A stretch of 64,000 nt of DNA from Pardosa pseudoannulata (GCA_032207245.1 CM063510.1:156939258-157003257), one strand, 5' to 3'. Counted from the stretch's first letter, positions 1 to 12,331 are shown. Numbers and translations are program-made. Notes: generated by a model not told the origin, from the sequence alone.

Positions 1-353
1 GGAAAATTAAACTTCCATAAGTAGCTGAAATATCTACAAACCCCCATCCTCCATGCTTCGTTTAATTAAAATCTGCATGACTGTTAACTATTAGGAAAGG
101 GCAGCTGACTTTATACTTTACACCTTTTAAGTATACAAAAGATTATTTATCAAATAAGTAACTAAGAAAAAACTATCATATAAGAAAACTAATAGGAAAT
201 CACATGTCGATAAAGAAATTGATCGCATTCTAATTTAAAAATTAAGGAGTTCTTAAGGACGTTTGAAAAAAATTAAGTAGTTTTAAGGGCCCTTAAAAAT
301 GAAAGCTGAAATTAAGGAGTTCTTAAGGACTTTTATGGACCGTGGGAACCCTG
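1..353. mobile_element. hAT-like non-autonomous element, right part, cut by window edge
   Basis: This stretch matches the right half of the element at 7771-8593, including shared text such as AACTTCCATAA and the end GGACCGTGGGAACCCTG. The terminal GTGGGAACCCTG is the inverted form of the CAGGGTTCCCAC start of the other copy. The left end lies outside the window, so no target duplication can be checked. Runs of TTAAGGA are repeated close to the end (about 243-340), as expected for subterminal transposase-binding repeats. There is no coding capacity. The superfamily is inferred from the CAGGG terminus only. Confidence 0.55.
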
Positions 354-487
354 CTTTAGCACTTTCCTCTGTACAGTACACACGCTGACCTCGCATCAGT
401 TACTAACGAAACGATAATTAATGACACAGGGACTGCATGTGTGTTTTTTTAGTCTATTATTTATGGTTTGTCGTATTTAGAAGTTAT

Positions 488-729
488 TTAACCCTTTCGT
501 GGGCCCAGGGAAGATTACTTCCCACTTGCATGATCTTACAAAATACACCTGTGGGAAACGCAAAACCCCTTATAATATATTAGCCTTGGTATTATAACGA
601 TGGGAAGACTAATTCTCACTTCAGTTTTGTGCTGTCATCTAACGTCTGATATATTGAATATAATTAGCACATCTGTTTTGAAAGTTTTTAAACGTTGTGT
701 GAGAAATAAAGGGCCCGCGAAAGAGTTAA
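488..729. mobile_element. TTAA-target MITE (piggyBac-like)
   Basis: The element is bounded by TTAA at 488-491 and 726-729. Inside these lie imperfect inverted ends: CCCTTTCGTGGGCCC on the left, and on the right the complement of CTCTTTCGCGGGCCC, with two mismatches over 15 bases. TTAA duplication followed by CCC-type termini is typical of piggyBac-like elements. At about 240 bp it carries no transposase. The sequence differs from the other TTAA elements in this window. Confidence 0.65.
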
Positions 730-800
730 CTTATATATTGTAGCCCAATTATTCTGGCACTAACAATAAAATGCATTTTTAATTATATATTACAAGGATT

Positions 801-836
801 TATATATGTATGTATGTGTGTATATATATATATATA
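801..836. repeat. TA/TG-rich microsatellite
   Basis: Alternating TA and TG dinucleotides, ending in a pure TA run. Confidence 0.8.
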
Positions 837-2313
837 ATGTATAAAGAGGAGTAACAGATAGTGGTGTCAAATGCATCAAATAATTACAGATATTGTTCGT
901 TTATGTGTATTGTAAAAGAAGGGCTACTACAATTTTGTATGAGCGTGTGTAAAGGAAAAAAGCGTGTGAGATTGAGTTTGTGTCGAATTGAAGCGCTTCT
1001 TTTTTACTAGATAAAATTAAGTGTTTACAGTCCACTGCTTAAAATACATGATATAAATTCCATAATAACAGATATTACAGAAAAAGATTTAAATTAATGT
1101 TATTTAAATTTTTATAATTTACGTAGGTGAAATGATTAAAATTGTTTAAAATATTAATGTACTGTTATATGCTATTATTCTCGTAATTAATGTTATAAAC
1201 TTAAATGTCCTTTGTCCCCCCCCCTCCACCGTCCCACAAAAAATATCGTAGTCCTACCTATACATGTGATCTGTCAATCAATGCCAGGAGAGCCGGGGGG
1301 GGGAATCGCAAATAAATGGCCCCGGTTTTGTGCATGAATGGCTTTAGAGGGAAGATCTTGAACAAGAGATTAAAATGTAAAGGGTACAAAGTAAAGGTAA
1401 ACGGATTTTCGGACTCGCGAAAGGTAGAGGGAGCTATAATTTTTTTAATTTGCATGTGGAAGTCGATTTGAGACTCTCAAGAGATACCTCTTATTTACCT
1501 ACTAATTTATTACATATAGCTTTGGAGAGAGAGCTGACGGATGGAAATTAGAAGATTAATTTTTGAAATAAAGGACTTATGCCTCACCTCTGAGAGAATG
1601 CAAAAACAAACCAATTACAATGAAATAAAGTTTGAAAATTTAAAAAGAAAATTGATAAAATATTGGGGGTGGAGTGAGAAAAATATGTTTTTCTTTAAAC
1701 GAACGTTCTAGTGTAAAAGGAATGGCTCACCATATAAATACCGCATTAGTAAAAACTGACAGCATTTTATACAGTACGCATTGATCAATATTAAACACTA
1801 CTTAAAAATGCGGTATTATCCAAAACCGCTAGCCTACGTAGAGGTCGTAGATGCCTTCTACTCACAGTACAAACCTCGGGCGTGTCCGCTTGGGAATCAC
1901 GAGGATAAGTCGTCCAACATTTCTGTGTCACTCCCCATTTACACTTACTTTTAACTCTTGTTCATTTTACTTTTTCAAGAAAGAAACAAAACAAAAATGA
2001 TTATTACTTTTCATCATGGTTTTATTGACAGCTACTTTAACAGGATACTTGCAAGCATGTCAATTTGAAAGATCATACTTACTATCAATACAAAGAGCAT
2101 AACGTCTCTTCGATATGAAATGCAATCATAGTTGCAGAAAAAGCTTTTACAGACACGCCGGGTCCATTGGACCCTTCCTTTGGAAATACGATCAGAAGAA
2201 AAAATGTATTCGACTTCAACAAATACTAATTCGAACAATTCATAAAATTCAATAACATCTATCATTTTAGGGGGTAATGAGTACGGATGACGAAGACAGA
2301 CAAACGATATCTG

Positions 2314-2316
<3 letters not shown>
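837..2316. other. AT-rich interval, no gene recognised
   Basis: I see no supported gene or repeat here. The open frames are short, AT-driven and without recognisable motifs. A nine-base C run occurs near 1216. Confidence 0.6.

Positions 2317-2370
<54 letters not shown>
2317..2370. repeat. (AT)n microsatellite
   Basis: An uninterrupted AT run of about 27 units. It is read as an alternating Ile/Tyr stretch in an overlapping minus-strand frame, which argues against that frame being real. Confidence 0.95.
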
Positions 2371-2373
<3 letters not shown>

Positions 2374-2480
2374 TTTTGTACTTAATTCAATTTCAACCCT
2401 TCTCCCTACATCAAAAGCGATCGGATAAAAAAATACTTTGCCACGAGGGCAATTAAATTCTAACAAATTTATGTATACAC

Positions 2481-3170
2481 TGTTGGACAACTACCAAGGA
2501 GTTGAGTTTATTTCGAACTTGCATTTGCTCCTTCAGTAATATTGCGGAAATAAACCATGTTTTAACACAGATGTATTGATAAATGCTGAATCCTCCACCG
2601 ATCGCTATTCTCCGTTCGCTCGCCAGTGGAGCCTGCGACTAGACGGGGCAGGCCCGATACTTGCGATCCACCCACCACCGCCGGGAGAAGCCTGGAGGGC
2701 CTCACGGCCCTATGAGGCCGGAGCGGTGCACGAAATATCTCCGGTTTGAAATTGATTACATCTCGCAGAGGATAAAATGAAGCTAATCGAGATTTCTAGG
2801 TAGCCGGAAGTGACCAAAATATAAAAAATAACTGCAGAGTGCACGTTCCGGTAATTCGCAATGAAGCTGTTGGACAACTACCAAGGTGTTGAGTTCGTTA
2901 AGAACCATCTCTAATTTTCCAGTCGGTCATAAATGCACTCTCAACTTCTAACTGCGGAGTATGCAAATTTTATGAGTGTATAAATAGCGTAGTTGCACTT
3001 TTTGTACCAGAGAATAATGTGTTAGTAATGGTGTAGATTTAGGAGTATTTGTAGCAGCTTGTAAATGTTTATATTATTGTATTATCATTCAAACAGAATG
3101 AAAAAAATATTTGTTCTGTTTTAAAATAAATTGTTGTATTTCCTTAGTTTTCAACTTAAACCATACCACA
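2481..3170 (+). repeat. Possible LTR-like sequence with a 19-bp direct repeat
   Basis: TGTTGGACAACTACCAAGG occurs identically at 2481 and 2868, 387 bases apart. Both copies begin with TG as LTRs do. Downstream of the second copy a TATA-like TATAAATA lies at 2979-2986 and an AATAAA signal at about 3125, the order expected inside an LTR. The interval between the copies includes an unusually GC-rich block (about 2590-2740). No matching ACA end, 5-bp target duplication, primer-binding site or gag/pol frame was found. An LTR remnant is therefore only one reading; the repeat itself is certain. Confidence 0.35.
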
Positions 3171-3314
3171 GACTATTATAACTCTACAGTACTCGATAGC
3201 TAATATCTATCACATAAATATTAGCTGGATTAGTGATGCTATTTTATCCGATTGCTATAGGTTGAAATTACATTCAATGCTATCTACCATATAGATATAT
3301 GTGTGATCACCCAC

Positions 3315-3460
3315 AGGCAGGTATATGAATACCTGCCTCAACCTACTATGGTTCAAGCCTGTCCGGGAGTGTACCCTACAGGGTCCGGGACGGAGATAGC
3401 GTGCCGCCGGTGCCTAAGCCTGACGACGGGATCCTATCGAAGCGATCGCTAAGGCCTTTT
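3315..3460. other. Perfect hairpin followed by a GC-rich unknown segment
   Basis: A 10-bp perfect stem (AGGCAGGTAT, loop ATGA, ATACCTGCCT) lies at about 3315-3338. It resembles two family E termini (GCAGGTATG / CATACCTGC) placed face to face. The next ~120 bases are GC-rich and unlike their surroundings, with a GGTTCAAGCC block resembling an RNA polymerase III B box. I could not find an A box, so I do not call a SINE. Confidence 0.3.
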
Positions 3461-3769
3461 GATATTTATTAAGCGTACAGAATAAGATAACCACTATTTT
3501 TTAAAACACATTTTGGTTGCCTCAATACCCCCACTTGTCTTTTTTCGCAGTTTATATTCTGTCAAAACACTTCGCAAGGAAATCGTCTGCACGCACCGTC
3601 CAGCGCGCTGCTTTACAGAAATACGGGCCGAAGCGAACGGCGTCGTGGCCCGTCGATACGCCTACAGACATGTAACGTGGAAAGAGTCACAGAAACACAC
3701 AGTGTGTGCATACTCAAGCAGGTTCGTAACAACTGAAGTCTCTTTAAGGATTTCAACATATGTTTACAC

Positions 3770-4525
3770 CAGGGTTAACATGATTTAAATCAGTTGATTT
3801 TTTTTTTTTTTCACTTCTTTTAAAACCTATATTCCAAAGACAGGAGAATTGGGAATCAGTCAGCACAGTAATACCAATAAGTAAATAAGTGTAAATAGAT
3901 AGCATGTGCTTTCCAAGAATTTAGGGGTTGTTATCAGAAAGTATGTAGTAGGGGGTAGTAAAATGATTGATTATGACTGGTGGAATTCATTTTATGTAAT
4001 GGGAGGTAAAGAGAGTATTACAGAACTTGAAATCCAGTTTATCTACCAAATAACAACAGCCGTGGCTTCGTCTGCTGGAATGGAAAGACAGTTTTCTTCT
4101 TTTGGCATTATTCATTCTAGCCTTCGTAACCAATTAGGACTGGATAAAACATCAAAGCTAGTGCTTTTATTGAAATAGTTAAATCCATCATTCAGTGCTT
4201 AAAAAATATTGAAATAATTGTGATCTTTTTTTTTAATAAATAGCTTGCATTAAAAGAATATTTAATTTGTTCTTTAAATTTACATCTCATTTAGTTTGCA
4301 CTATCCAATTACAAAATAATGAAATTTATTTAGATTAAAATTTATATATTTAATTTTATCTAATCAGTGCGTAGAATATACTAGATAGATGTTACTTCTT
4401 ATAACAAACTATTCTGATTATATATTGTAAAAAACATAATAACAACAATTAAAATTAGTATTCAGAAAAAAAATCAAAGAAATCCGATTTAAATCAAATA
4501 AATCTGATTTTTTTTTCCAACTCTA
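3770..4525 (+). mobile_element. hAT element, internally deleted derivative (family A, copy 1)
   Basis: The 756-bp element starts CAGGGTTAACATGATTTAAA and ends CCAACTCTA. It is flanked by a perfect 8-bp target duplication, GTTTACAC (3762-3769 and 4526-4533), the hallmark of hAT insertion. GATTTAAATCA-type palindromic repeats lie just inside both ends. The interior keeps only the last part of a hAT transposase. A second copy with the same architecture lies at 28064-28841, so this is an established deletion derivative moved by a transposase supplied elsewhere. Confidence 0.9.
3906..4178 (+). pseudogene. hAT transposase C-terminal dimerisation domain remnant
   Basis: The frame encodes about 90 residues ending in the hAT family C-terminal dimerisation signature. 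A short stretch of pre-domain residues (about 20-40, with DWWNSF) is followed by ASSAGMERQFSSFG, matching the conserved S-x-x-x-E-R-x-F-S pattern, and then LRNQLGLDKTSKLVLLL. Full hAT transposases are usually 500-700 residues. The zinc finger, the RNase H-like DDE core and the insertion domain are all absent. Compared with the copy at 28279, a Gln codon has become TAG, cutting the last few residues. It cannot catalyse transposition; at most it could dimerise with an intact transposase. The upstream ATG at 3906 is in frame but is probably not a genuine start. Confidence 0.8.
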
Positions 4526-4591
4526 GTTTACACACACAATTTAATATTTGTATTAATTACTCTATGTATCTATAACTGTCATATGGAATGC

Positions 4592-5213
4592 CATAACAGT
4601 CAACTTTTAAAAATTGACATTAGTAAAACTTTTCAGTCAAAACATCGGTTGGTTAGGTTGGTTGAACTCAGTGGCATAATTAATAAAAGTTAATTGCTTT
4701 ATTTCCTATCCAAGAAAAATTTGTAATAAAAATCTTTATGCATTCAATGCCTACAATAAAAATATTAGTTTTTTTTTTTCAATTAAATTTGGTTCTAGAA
4801 AAACACAAAAATTAACTTATTTCAAACCAAGTCAGACAAAATTATTATAATGGATTATTGACACTGATGTGGATCACATTTGTAGGAATTTTAATAAATA
4901 AAATTAATTTGAGGTTTATATTTTTTAAAATCCTTCACAAATAACTGCTGGCAGAAACAGGCAATCAAATCACAATATCCAGACAATGTCGTATTCGGTG
5001 GTTGCTAGAGACATGCCAAATGTGTAATTATGATACAGAAGAATATATATCTTTTATAAATTATGTAAATTTCTGTTGAAATTAATAAAATTTCTCTATA
5101 AGAAATTACTAAAGTGAAAATACCATTGTCTTTTCTTCGAAAATATTGATTTCATTTCTAAGGTACCAGGAACTGTTCAATTCTTGGTCTAACTGTACAA
5201 GGTGGCAGGTACG
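4592..5213 (+). mobile_element. Family E interspersed element, copy 1
   Basis: This ~620-bp repeat shares with five other copies in the window (27210, 38666, 42384, 61401, 62786) an AACATCGG-type block near the left end, a central TCTAGAAAAACACAAAA block and a right end GGCAGGTAYG. The left end CATAACAGTCAACTTTTA and the inverted right end CGTACCTGCCACCTTGTACA are similar, so the element appears to have short inverted termini. No coding capacity is visible. I cannot place it in a named superfamily. Confidence 0.6.
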
Positions 5214-7140
5214 ATACACAACTTTGACATTTTTAAAAGCTATTATCAGTAAGATCTAATTTCTACATTTTTATTTAAACCTGGTAAAAATAAGTTGAAT
5301 AAAATCTTGAGAAAATTTTGATCAAAAACAGTTGTCTAAGAAAGAATGGCAAAATAAAATTGGTAACGAAAACATGAGGTTATTAGGTGAAAAAAAAAGT
5401 TTGGTTTATGAAGGAAAATGATAATTATGTATATAGTTATTGTTTAATCATATTTAAAATTTATTTCTTGGCGCAATTTTACCGTTGGAAATTCAATTGT
5501 TACATAAGGTAAAAATACATTCACTCGAATAGAAATCACATTAAATTTACTTGCTGAAATATATATATCACAGAAAAGTTATCAAAAAATAGCAGGTCAC
5601 AAATATAGAGAGGTTGGCTATATCAGGACAAAAATCTCGCCTTGTACGTAAGAGAAAGTTATTTTACATCAGTAAACTCGAAGGTAAAAGTAAATATTTG
5701 GTTTGGAGCGGTACTGTCTACTGTTTTACACATGAAGGATAATGGGACCGGGACCTATCAATGGTAAAGTCCGAGTTAACTGTAGTTAACAACCCAAATA
5801 ATTAATTTTATAGGCGTATATTACATTATATAAGTGGTATTATATAAAAATCTCAAAATAAATTCAAATTTAGAAATTAAAAAAAAGTTTGATCATTTAG
5901 ACACACGGTTTTGGTCATTTTACGGTCAAGACTTAACATTTCGAGTTGTTCGGAAGCATTTAAAAACCATAACCAGGTTTAAACCATAACCGGTAAAATG
6001 AGCGGTAATGTATATATAAAAAATACGATGCGTAACGAATTAAAAATACTTATTCTTTGTGTTTGCAATACATAAAAATTGACAATATACAATTTTGTTT
6101 ATGTAAGAGATGCATTAACACGTCCTTATTGCCAGATTGAATTTCCGCTGGCGAGTTTTATTAGCCAAATGCAAATGGCGGTTTACTGAAAATTTTTAGA
6201 CAACTTTCTATTGAGGTATATACTTAATTTTTTTTTACCATTTTAAAAACAGCGAAACAATTGTTAGTAATTATCAAGCATTACTGCGGAACAGTCAAAC
6301 TCCTATTCAAGAAACAATAATGATGTGGAGAGAATACAAAATACATAATAAAAGATTGTAACTCAAAATGAAAAATTAACACTTCTGAAATAAAAAGAAT
6401 TAATCTATATAATCTGCACAGTAAGAATAACATTTTTATTTTCTATCAATATATGTATACGAGTTATATAAGCATATGTTCATTTATATAGGTCGACATA
6501 TATCTGTATTTACATGTCGACATTCTTGTATTTTCAGCAAAACAAATAGCCTGGTTCCAGGCTTTCTAATATTAAAAATACGAATGATGCTTTTTTTAAA
6601 TCTTCCATATCGCATCCATTTCTAACCGAATGAAAAATTCATTTAAAAAAAATTAAGTTGCACGTCGTATAAGTGTTTACCATTGGAATCGAGAATTTCA
6701 TCCCTATTTGGACAGAACCCATTCTTCCTTATAAGAACGTCCTCTTTTAATAAGCCGTCGTGTAGTACAAAATTGCCAACTTGATTCAATTGAACATACC
6801 AATTAATAGAACTTACACGTAGTCTTACTATCTTATGACAGAGTAACATTGTTCCACACCTCAAGTATTGAACTGAAAACTATACTTTTTCATTTTTTGG
6901 AGCGAATAATACCAGCCAAGAGTTGACAACATTATCAGCATTTTAATTCTGTTAGTTCACTAAAATACTAAGTTTCAATTTTTCTATACATATTTTATAT
7001 ATGTATTTTTCAATATATATATTATTTTTCAATATATATATATATATATATATATACATATTCTCAGGCACTGGGAAAACAGTCCACAATTTAATGTATG
7101 AGAGTAACACGTCTGTAACCCACGGGGATACTCTCATTCT
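5214..7140. other. AT-rich interval, no gene recognised
   Basis: No supported gene. A short AT microsatellite lies at about 7036-7057. An open minus-strand frame at 6643-6864 (73 residues, starting ATG) has mixed amino-acid composition but no motif I recognise, so I treat it as unproven. Imperfect inverted copies of CATTTTACCGGT-like text lie near 5915 and 5995. Confidence 0.5.
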
Positions 7141-7770
7141 ATGCGTCTAGTACTCACGGATGAACGGTTGTCAAGAACGCTTTAAAATTAATGGAAAATG
7201 GACATCGGCTGTCAGCCCCGAGTTACTGTAAAGGCTATTTAGGTCCGCGCACAAAGAAACATCCCCAAGTGCCGCCACTTCTTCCCACTGGATACGAATT
7301 CCGCGGCCACAGTGGCAGCCCTGCACTCTTGGTACAGCACGGATGAGCGAACACGGATAGCGTCAAGCACGAAGAGATGAAAAATATTCTTTTGAAGAGG
7401 TTCTCTATCCAGGGAATATCTACATAAAAAATAAATTTCATTTACGGAACATTTTTCTGTCAAAGTTGTAAACGATTTAAGAGAAGGTATAGGTGAATTG
7501 GCTATTGGAGAAAATGCCATCTTAACCCCTTGTGAAAAGTGTCCGCTCACTGGGAGCTATTTCACGGGAACCTGTTCTTTGTTCGTTCCTCGCCACACCT
7601 TTGTATTCTGAGATTAAAAAAAAAAAGTCTTTCCTCCTCCTTACTGCTACGACCCTTTCCTTCCACTTTCTTCGGAACTCGTGATTATTTCTAAAAAGGA
7701 AGGGACGGTAAGTTGAAGAGTTAGAAAGCACTCAGGGACTCGGCACGTCTTATTTCGGTATGTGCTATTA
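7141..7770. other. Interval with raised GC, unassigned
   Basis: Base composition is visibly less AT-biased than the flanks, and several overlapping minus-strand frames are open (7235-7441, 7239-7550, 7522-7731). They overlap each other in different frames, share no recognisable domain and include non-ATG starts. They may be shadows of a conserved non-coding block or of an exon I cannot define. Confidence 0.3.
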
Positions 7771-8593
<823 letters not shown>

Positions 8594-9640
8594 TATCATG
8601 TACCACCTTTCCATAAAATGCCGACTGAACGAAATCATCATTAGCTCGATACGCTAACTTGGACGAATTTGATATCGCAGTGAAAACATAACCCGTGTAT
8701 AATAATCAAGAAGTTAAAAGGAACAGGGATAACTCCATAAGACAGCCTTGATGCATTTACCTTCCCTTTTTTTCCTTTCATCAGTATTTACGTGGTACAT
8801 ATAATCCAGAAAAAAATCTTTAGGCTACGCCCTGAAGCCCTGTGAGGAGAAAAGTTCAAAGATACTTTTTTTTTAGCGGAAGAGAGCATTTTCATTGTTG
8901 TCAGGTGCTATTACACTGAAGCGATAAATTCCTTTCGTAATACTTAATGGCGATCCATTCCTCCGGTCCAACAACAGTGTGGGACACAACCACAAATCAA
9001 AACACTTCAGCTCATCAGTTTTCTCAAGGTCGATTTGGAAACGGCTACAGCCATTCATACTAACAGTGGGATTCGGATTATAATACAGAAGGGCAACGTT
9101 CAATTCATTTGGTCCCTGTTTAGTGTGCAAGCGAAACCCAATTCAACCAAGAAACTGAAAACTTCGCACCGATTTTACAACTGTGGTTAAAAGATCGTAC
9201 TTTTTTTTTTGACAACAGCGAACTGTTAACCGAAACTGTTTCCAAAACAAACGATACGGTGGAGCTGGTAAGATGACTTCCGAAAACGAGATCTACGAAA
9301 TCTAATTGTAAAGAAAGTAAATATTAATAGATTAGATGCCCTCCGTGGCATTGTTAAGAGTTAGACGGAAATCCACTCCACACCATTCCCTTCCGTCTGG
9401 CACGGTGCCAGTCCGGTTTTCGAATTGGAGAACTGCTGTCTGATACCTACGCTATGAATGCACACATAAATACATACACAAAAATACCAATAAACTGTGT
9501 TTCCCTCTCTAATTTTCAAATGCATTACCTGATAATGATGTCACGATGTGCATAAGTCTGTACACATACGTATACACACACATCGTTATCACTCGTTGAC
9601 TTTCTCTCCAGATTTCCAAGATATCTTTAGGCCTGGAGCA
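8594..9640. other. Interval without a supported gene
   Basis: Nothing identified. A minus-strand open frame at 8873-9130 has a protein-like composition but starts at a TTG codon and has no recognised motif. It could be a fragment of an exon or simply chance. Confidence 0.45.
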
Positions 9641-9649
9641 AACAAAAAT

Positions 9650-10110
9650 TTTTTGGATTCTAATTCAAACTTTGAATTAAAAACAAAAATTCTAAAATGT
9701 TTATTAAGATCAATTTTGATTTATTCATAGGAGACTTAAACAATGATCGTATTAATGAGGAAATGATAAAGCATCTTTGAAAAGAAACTTTTGAGAAGTA
9801 TCTTAGGTATACAAATGAATGGTGAGTGGCTGAGAAGAACAAATATGGAACTTTAAGCTCTTTTAAGTAACTAGATGCAATTACTTAGATCAAAGTACAA
9901 AGAAAAAAAATAGGCAAACTACTTAAAAAACTTTAACGTTAGACCAACTAGTGCACGGTGAAGAGGTCGACCAAATTTACTTATAGTAGATGTCTTATAA
10001 AAGAGTCCTTTTAATCCTGAAAGACAAAGGAATGGAAGACCCAGACAAAGCGAAGATTGTGGGGAACACTTATTAGGAAGGCCAAATCCCACCCGCAGTT
10101 ACCGTAGTAC
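9650..10110 (+). pseudogene. Degraded LINE reverse-transcriptase C-terminal region
   Basis: Read on the plus strand in shifting frames, the segment gives ELKTKILKCLLRSILIYS, matching the end of the reverse-transcriptase core where intact elements read KLKLYKTLIRPVLLYG-like text. It then gives FEKKLLRSILGIQMNGEW near 9777, equivalent to the FERKILRRIFGP...GEW block. Near 10025 it gives PERQRNGRPRQSEDC, equivalent to the conserved GRPRxRWEDC block. These appear in the right order and spacing for insect-type non-LTR retrotransposons. Several stops and frame changes interrupt it, so it is a dead fragment. The catalytic YADD region would lie upstream and is not visible. Confidence 0.6.
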
Positions 10111-10464
10111 ATTATTGGGTAGATCAGTCTACTAAATTGCAGTACAATGTAATACAAGGTTTTCATGGTATAAATATTACAGTTTTTACTATAAATAGTG
10201 CTGTTCTCAAATACAAATTTGAATTTAAAGACCCAAGCCTTAGTAGAATTATTTCATACAAAAGCAGCAAAAGAGGACAGTGTTACTACAACAACTGCAA
10301 ATACTTTTTTTTTTTTTTTAAGAAAGTTTATAGATTACATATGTGTATCTATAAAGCCCCTGATAAAATAAATATATTTTTGTACATTGTAACTATACAT
10401 GAAAACACTTCCTACACATATACCCCTAGTGTAAACAACATTGGAAATTGGTTTCGAATTTTAA

Positions 10465-10604
10465 AGCACTACGCTCTACTGTTTTGCTACACGAGGGCTG
10501 TTAAGACGGAGACCTACTGCTTACAGCAGGCTTCGGCTACGAACATCCATGCCAGCAGAACCCGCGAACTCCGGTACTGAAGAAAAGCACCCTATCCATT
10601 GTTC
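10465..10604 (-). mobile_element. tRNA-derived SINE (family S), copy 1
   Basis: Shares with 11561-11720, 34647-34784 and 34799-34966 the order ACGAGGGCT, then TACGAACATCCAT, then CCGCGAACTCCGGTA, then GAAGAAAAGCACCCTA. Read on the minus strand, the right end is the tRNA-like head. It is worn and short. Confidence 0.5.
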
Positions 10605-11560
10605 GCCAATATTGGAAAATGAGAAATTGAGTTGAGAAGCACCAATCTTAAATTGTAAGGAGATTTTGTGGATTATCAGAAATCACGGTGAAATTTTAAT
10701 AGCGGGAAAATGTTCCACAAAGTATTTAAGAAAGCTTTAATAACACTTCAAAAAGCAAGCAAAACATTAGCACGACACAGAAGCACCTACATATCACTGA
10801 AACTGCTATTTATTTTGTACTGTTAATAATATTTTGCGTACGCTGCAGTTGTACAGTCCAAACAAGTATGTTTTTAGTACGCAGACAGAATCCTGTCCGA
10901 GAAGTAACCAGCTATTATATAAAAATGAAATTTTTAATAATGTTTGTTTGCAATAAAACCCATATATTTGACTTTACGACATGATACGGCCCCATCAAGT
11001 CGTAGAGGAAGTCGTGGAAGTGGACAATATACTATTAACAGTTCATTTATAACACTGGTGCATGTACATATTTATAACTGGGACTATTTTGATATTAAAT
11101 TATTATACTCGTCGATCATTTCCAATTACGAAGCTGTTATTTAACGTATTCATAACGTGGTAATTTTTCTACAACTTAATTCGGGATCCCACATCGAAGG
11201 TTGAACTTAAATAACTAGTGGTTAACCTTAAATAAAACTGATCTTGTAAACACTTACTCGATGGGATAACGACGAAAAGGTTTGGATCGCTTCTTTGTCT
11301 TTCTCTCACTTCAAGATTTCTATCCATACATACGCATAATAAAACGAGTCCATCTGAAATGAATAAAAAAAATGAAGATAAATAAATAGAAACAAACTAA
11401 TTAACATTTAATTGGACGAAAAAATCAAACAGATCCGGACAAATAATCGAACGGCCACACTCTGAATCCACTTTTATTCACAGGTCATCGAAAAGAGAAA
11501 AACTAATACACGCGACGTCACTAAATAGAAAATTTTCTGGCAAAATGACGATTTTTACCA
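10605..11560. other. AT-rich interval, nothing identified
   Basis: No gene, repeat boundary or RNA gene that I can support. Confidence 0.5.
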
Positions 11561-11720
11561 AGCACACTGTTTTGCAATACGAGGGTTAAAAGAAACCGGG
11601 GCATACTGCTTAAAGCCGATTCCGAAAAGGCTACGAACATTTATACAAGCAGCGGGATTCGTACCCACGAACACTGACATCGAAGAATAGTGTGTTTCCC
11701 ATTCGGCCCTCGTCTGGCCA
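11561..11720 (-). mobile_element. tRNA-derived SINE (family S), best tRNA-like head
   Basis: On the minus strand the element begins GGCCAGACGAGGGCCGAATG, an A-box-like segment. About 40 bases later comes GGGTACGAATCCC, close to the B box GGTTCGAATCC. This A/B arrangement is that of a tRNA-derived internal RNA polymerase III promoter. The body continues into the shared family text (TTCGTAGCC, CAGTATGCC). No clear target duplication was found for this copy. Confidence 0.65.
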
Positions 11721-11851
11721 AAAATCGTCTAACAGAAAAAAGCGTGGAAATAATGCGGTAAAATAGCACTCATTACCAAGCCTTTCTTGTGTATGAAAAA
11801 GAGCCTTCCCATTCGGTTATTTTTATTCCTGCCTTAAAATAAATGTCCTCA

Positions 11852-11940
11852 CACAGTCTACAATGTATCATATAGTTAAAAATATGTATAACTTTATATG
11901 ATACGTATGCAACGTACTATGATACATTGTGTGCTGTATG
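11852..11940. mobile_element. Small palindromic MITE-like repeat, copy 1
   Basis: CAGTCTACAATGTATCATA is followed about 45 bases later by the inverted form TATGATACATTGTGTGCTG. The pair is 19 bp with a few mismatches. A second copy with the GCACACAATGTATCATAT arm lies at 47709-47796. It is non-coding; the superfamily is unknown. Confidence 0.45.
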
Positions 11941-12331
11941 GATCTGTTTGTCTATTGGAGAACTATTATACCAAGCACCTGATGTTGTCCAAGAACCCTT
12001 CCCTCCATAACTATACACGCACGGGTTAAAGTATGAATCGTATGAACTACGTTCCACCCACTATTGCTGATCGAAAAGAGACTTCTATATCGTCAAGCGA
12101 CATCGACCGATGAAATTTAATAAATGAGAAAATGTTTCACCCCGTATTCAAGAACGCTTTGGTAACGCTTAAACTTTCATTTATTTTGTACTACTAACAA
12201 TATTTTGCGTAAGCTCCAGTTGTACAAGTCCCCACAGGTACTGTCCGTCACTTATTAGATTAGAGAAAAAAAAATCCAGAAATTAAAAAAAATAACGGTT
12301 TGCACATATACCATGTTGCAGCCACTATCTT

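Noticed and set aside
2032..2490. 152-residue minus-strand open frame
   Set aside because: It reads through a 54-bp AT microsatellite (alternating Ile/Tyr) and its sides have no recognisable domain; the length is due to the repeat.
7239..7550. 103-residue minus-strand frame as a gene
   Set aside because: Overlaps other open frames in different phases, with no domain, signal peptide or start/donor structure that favours one of them.
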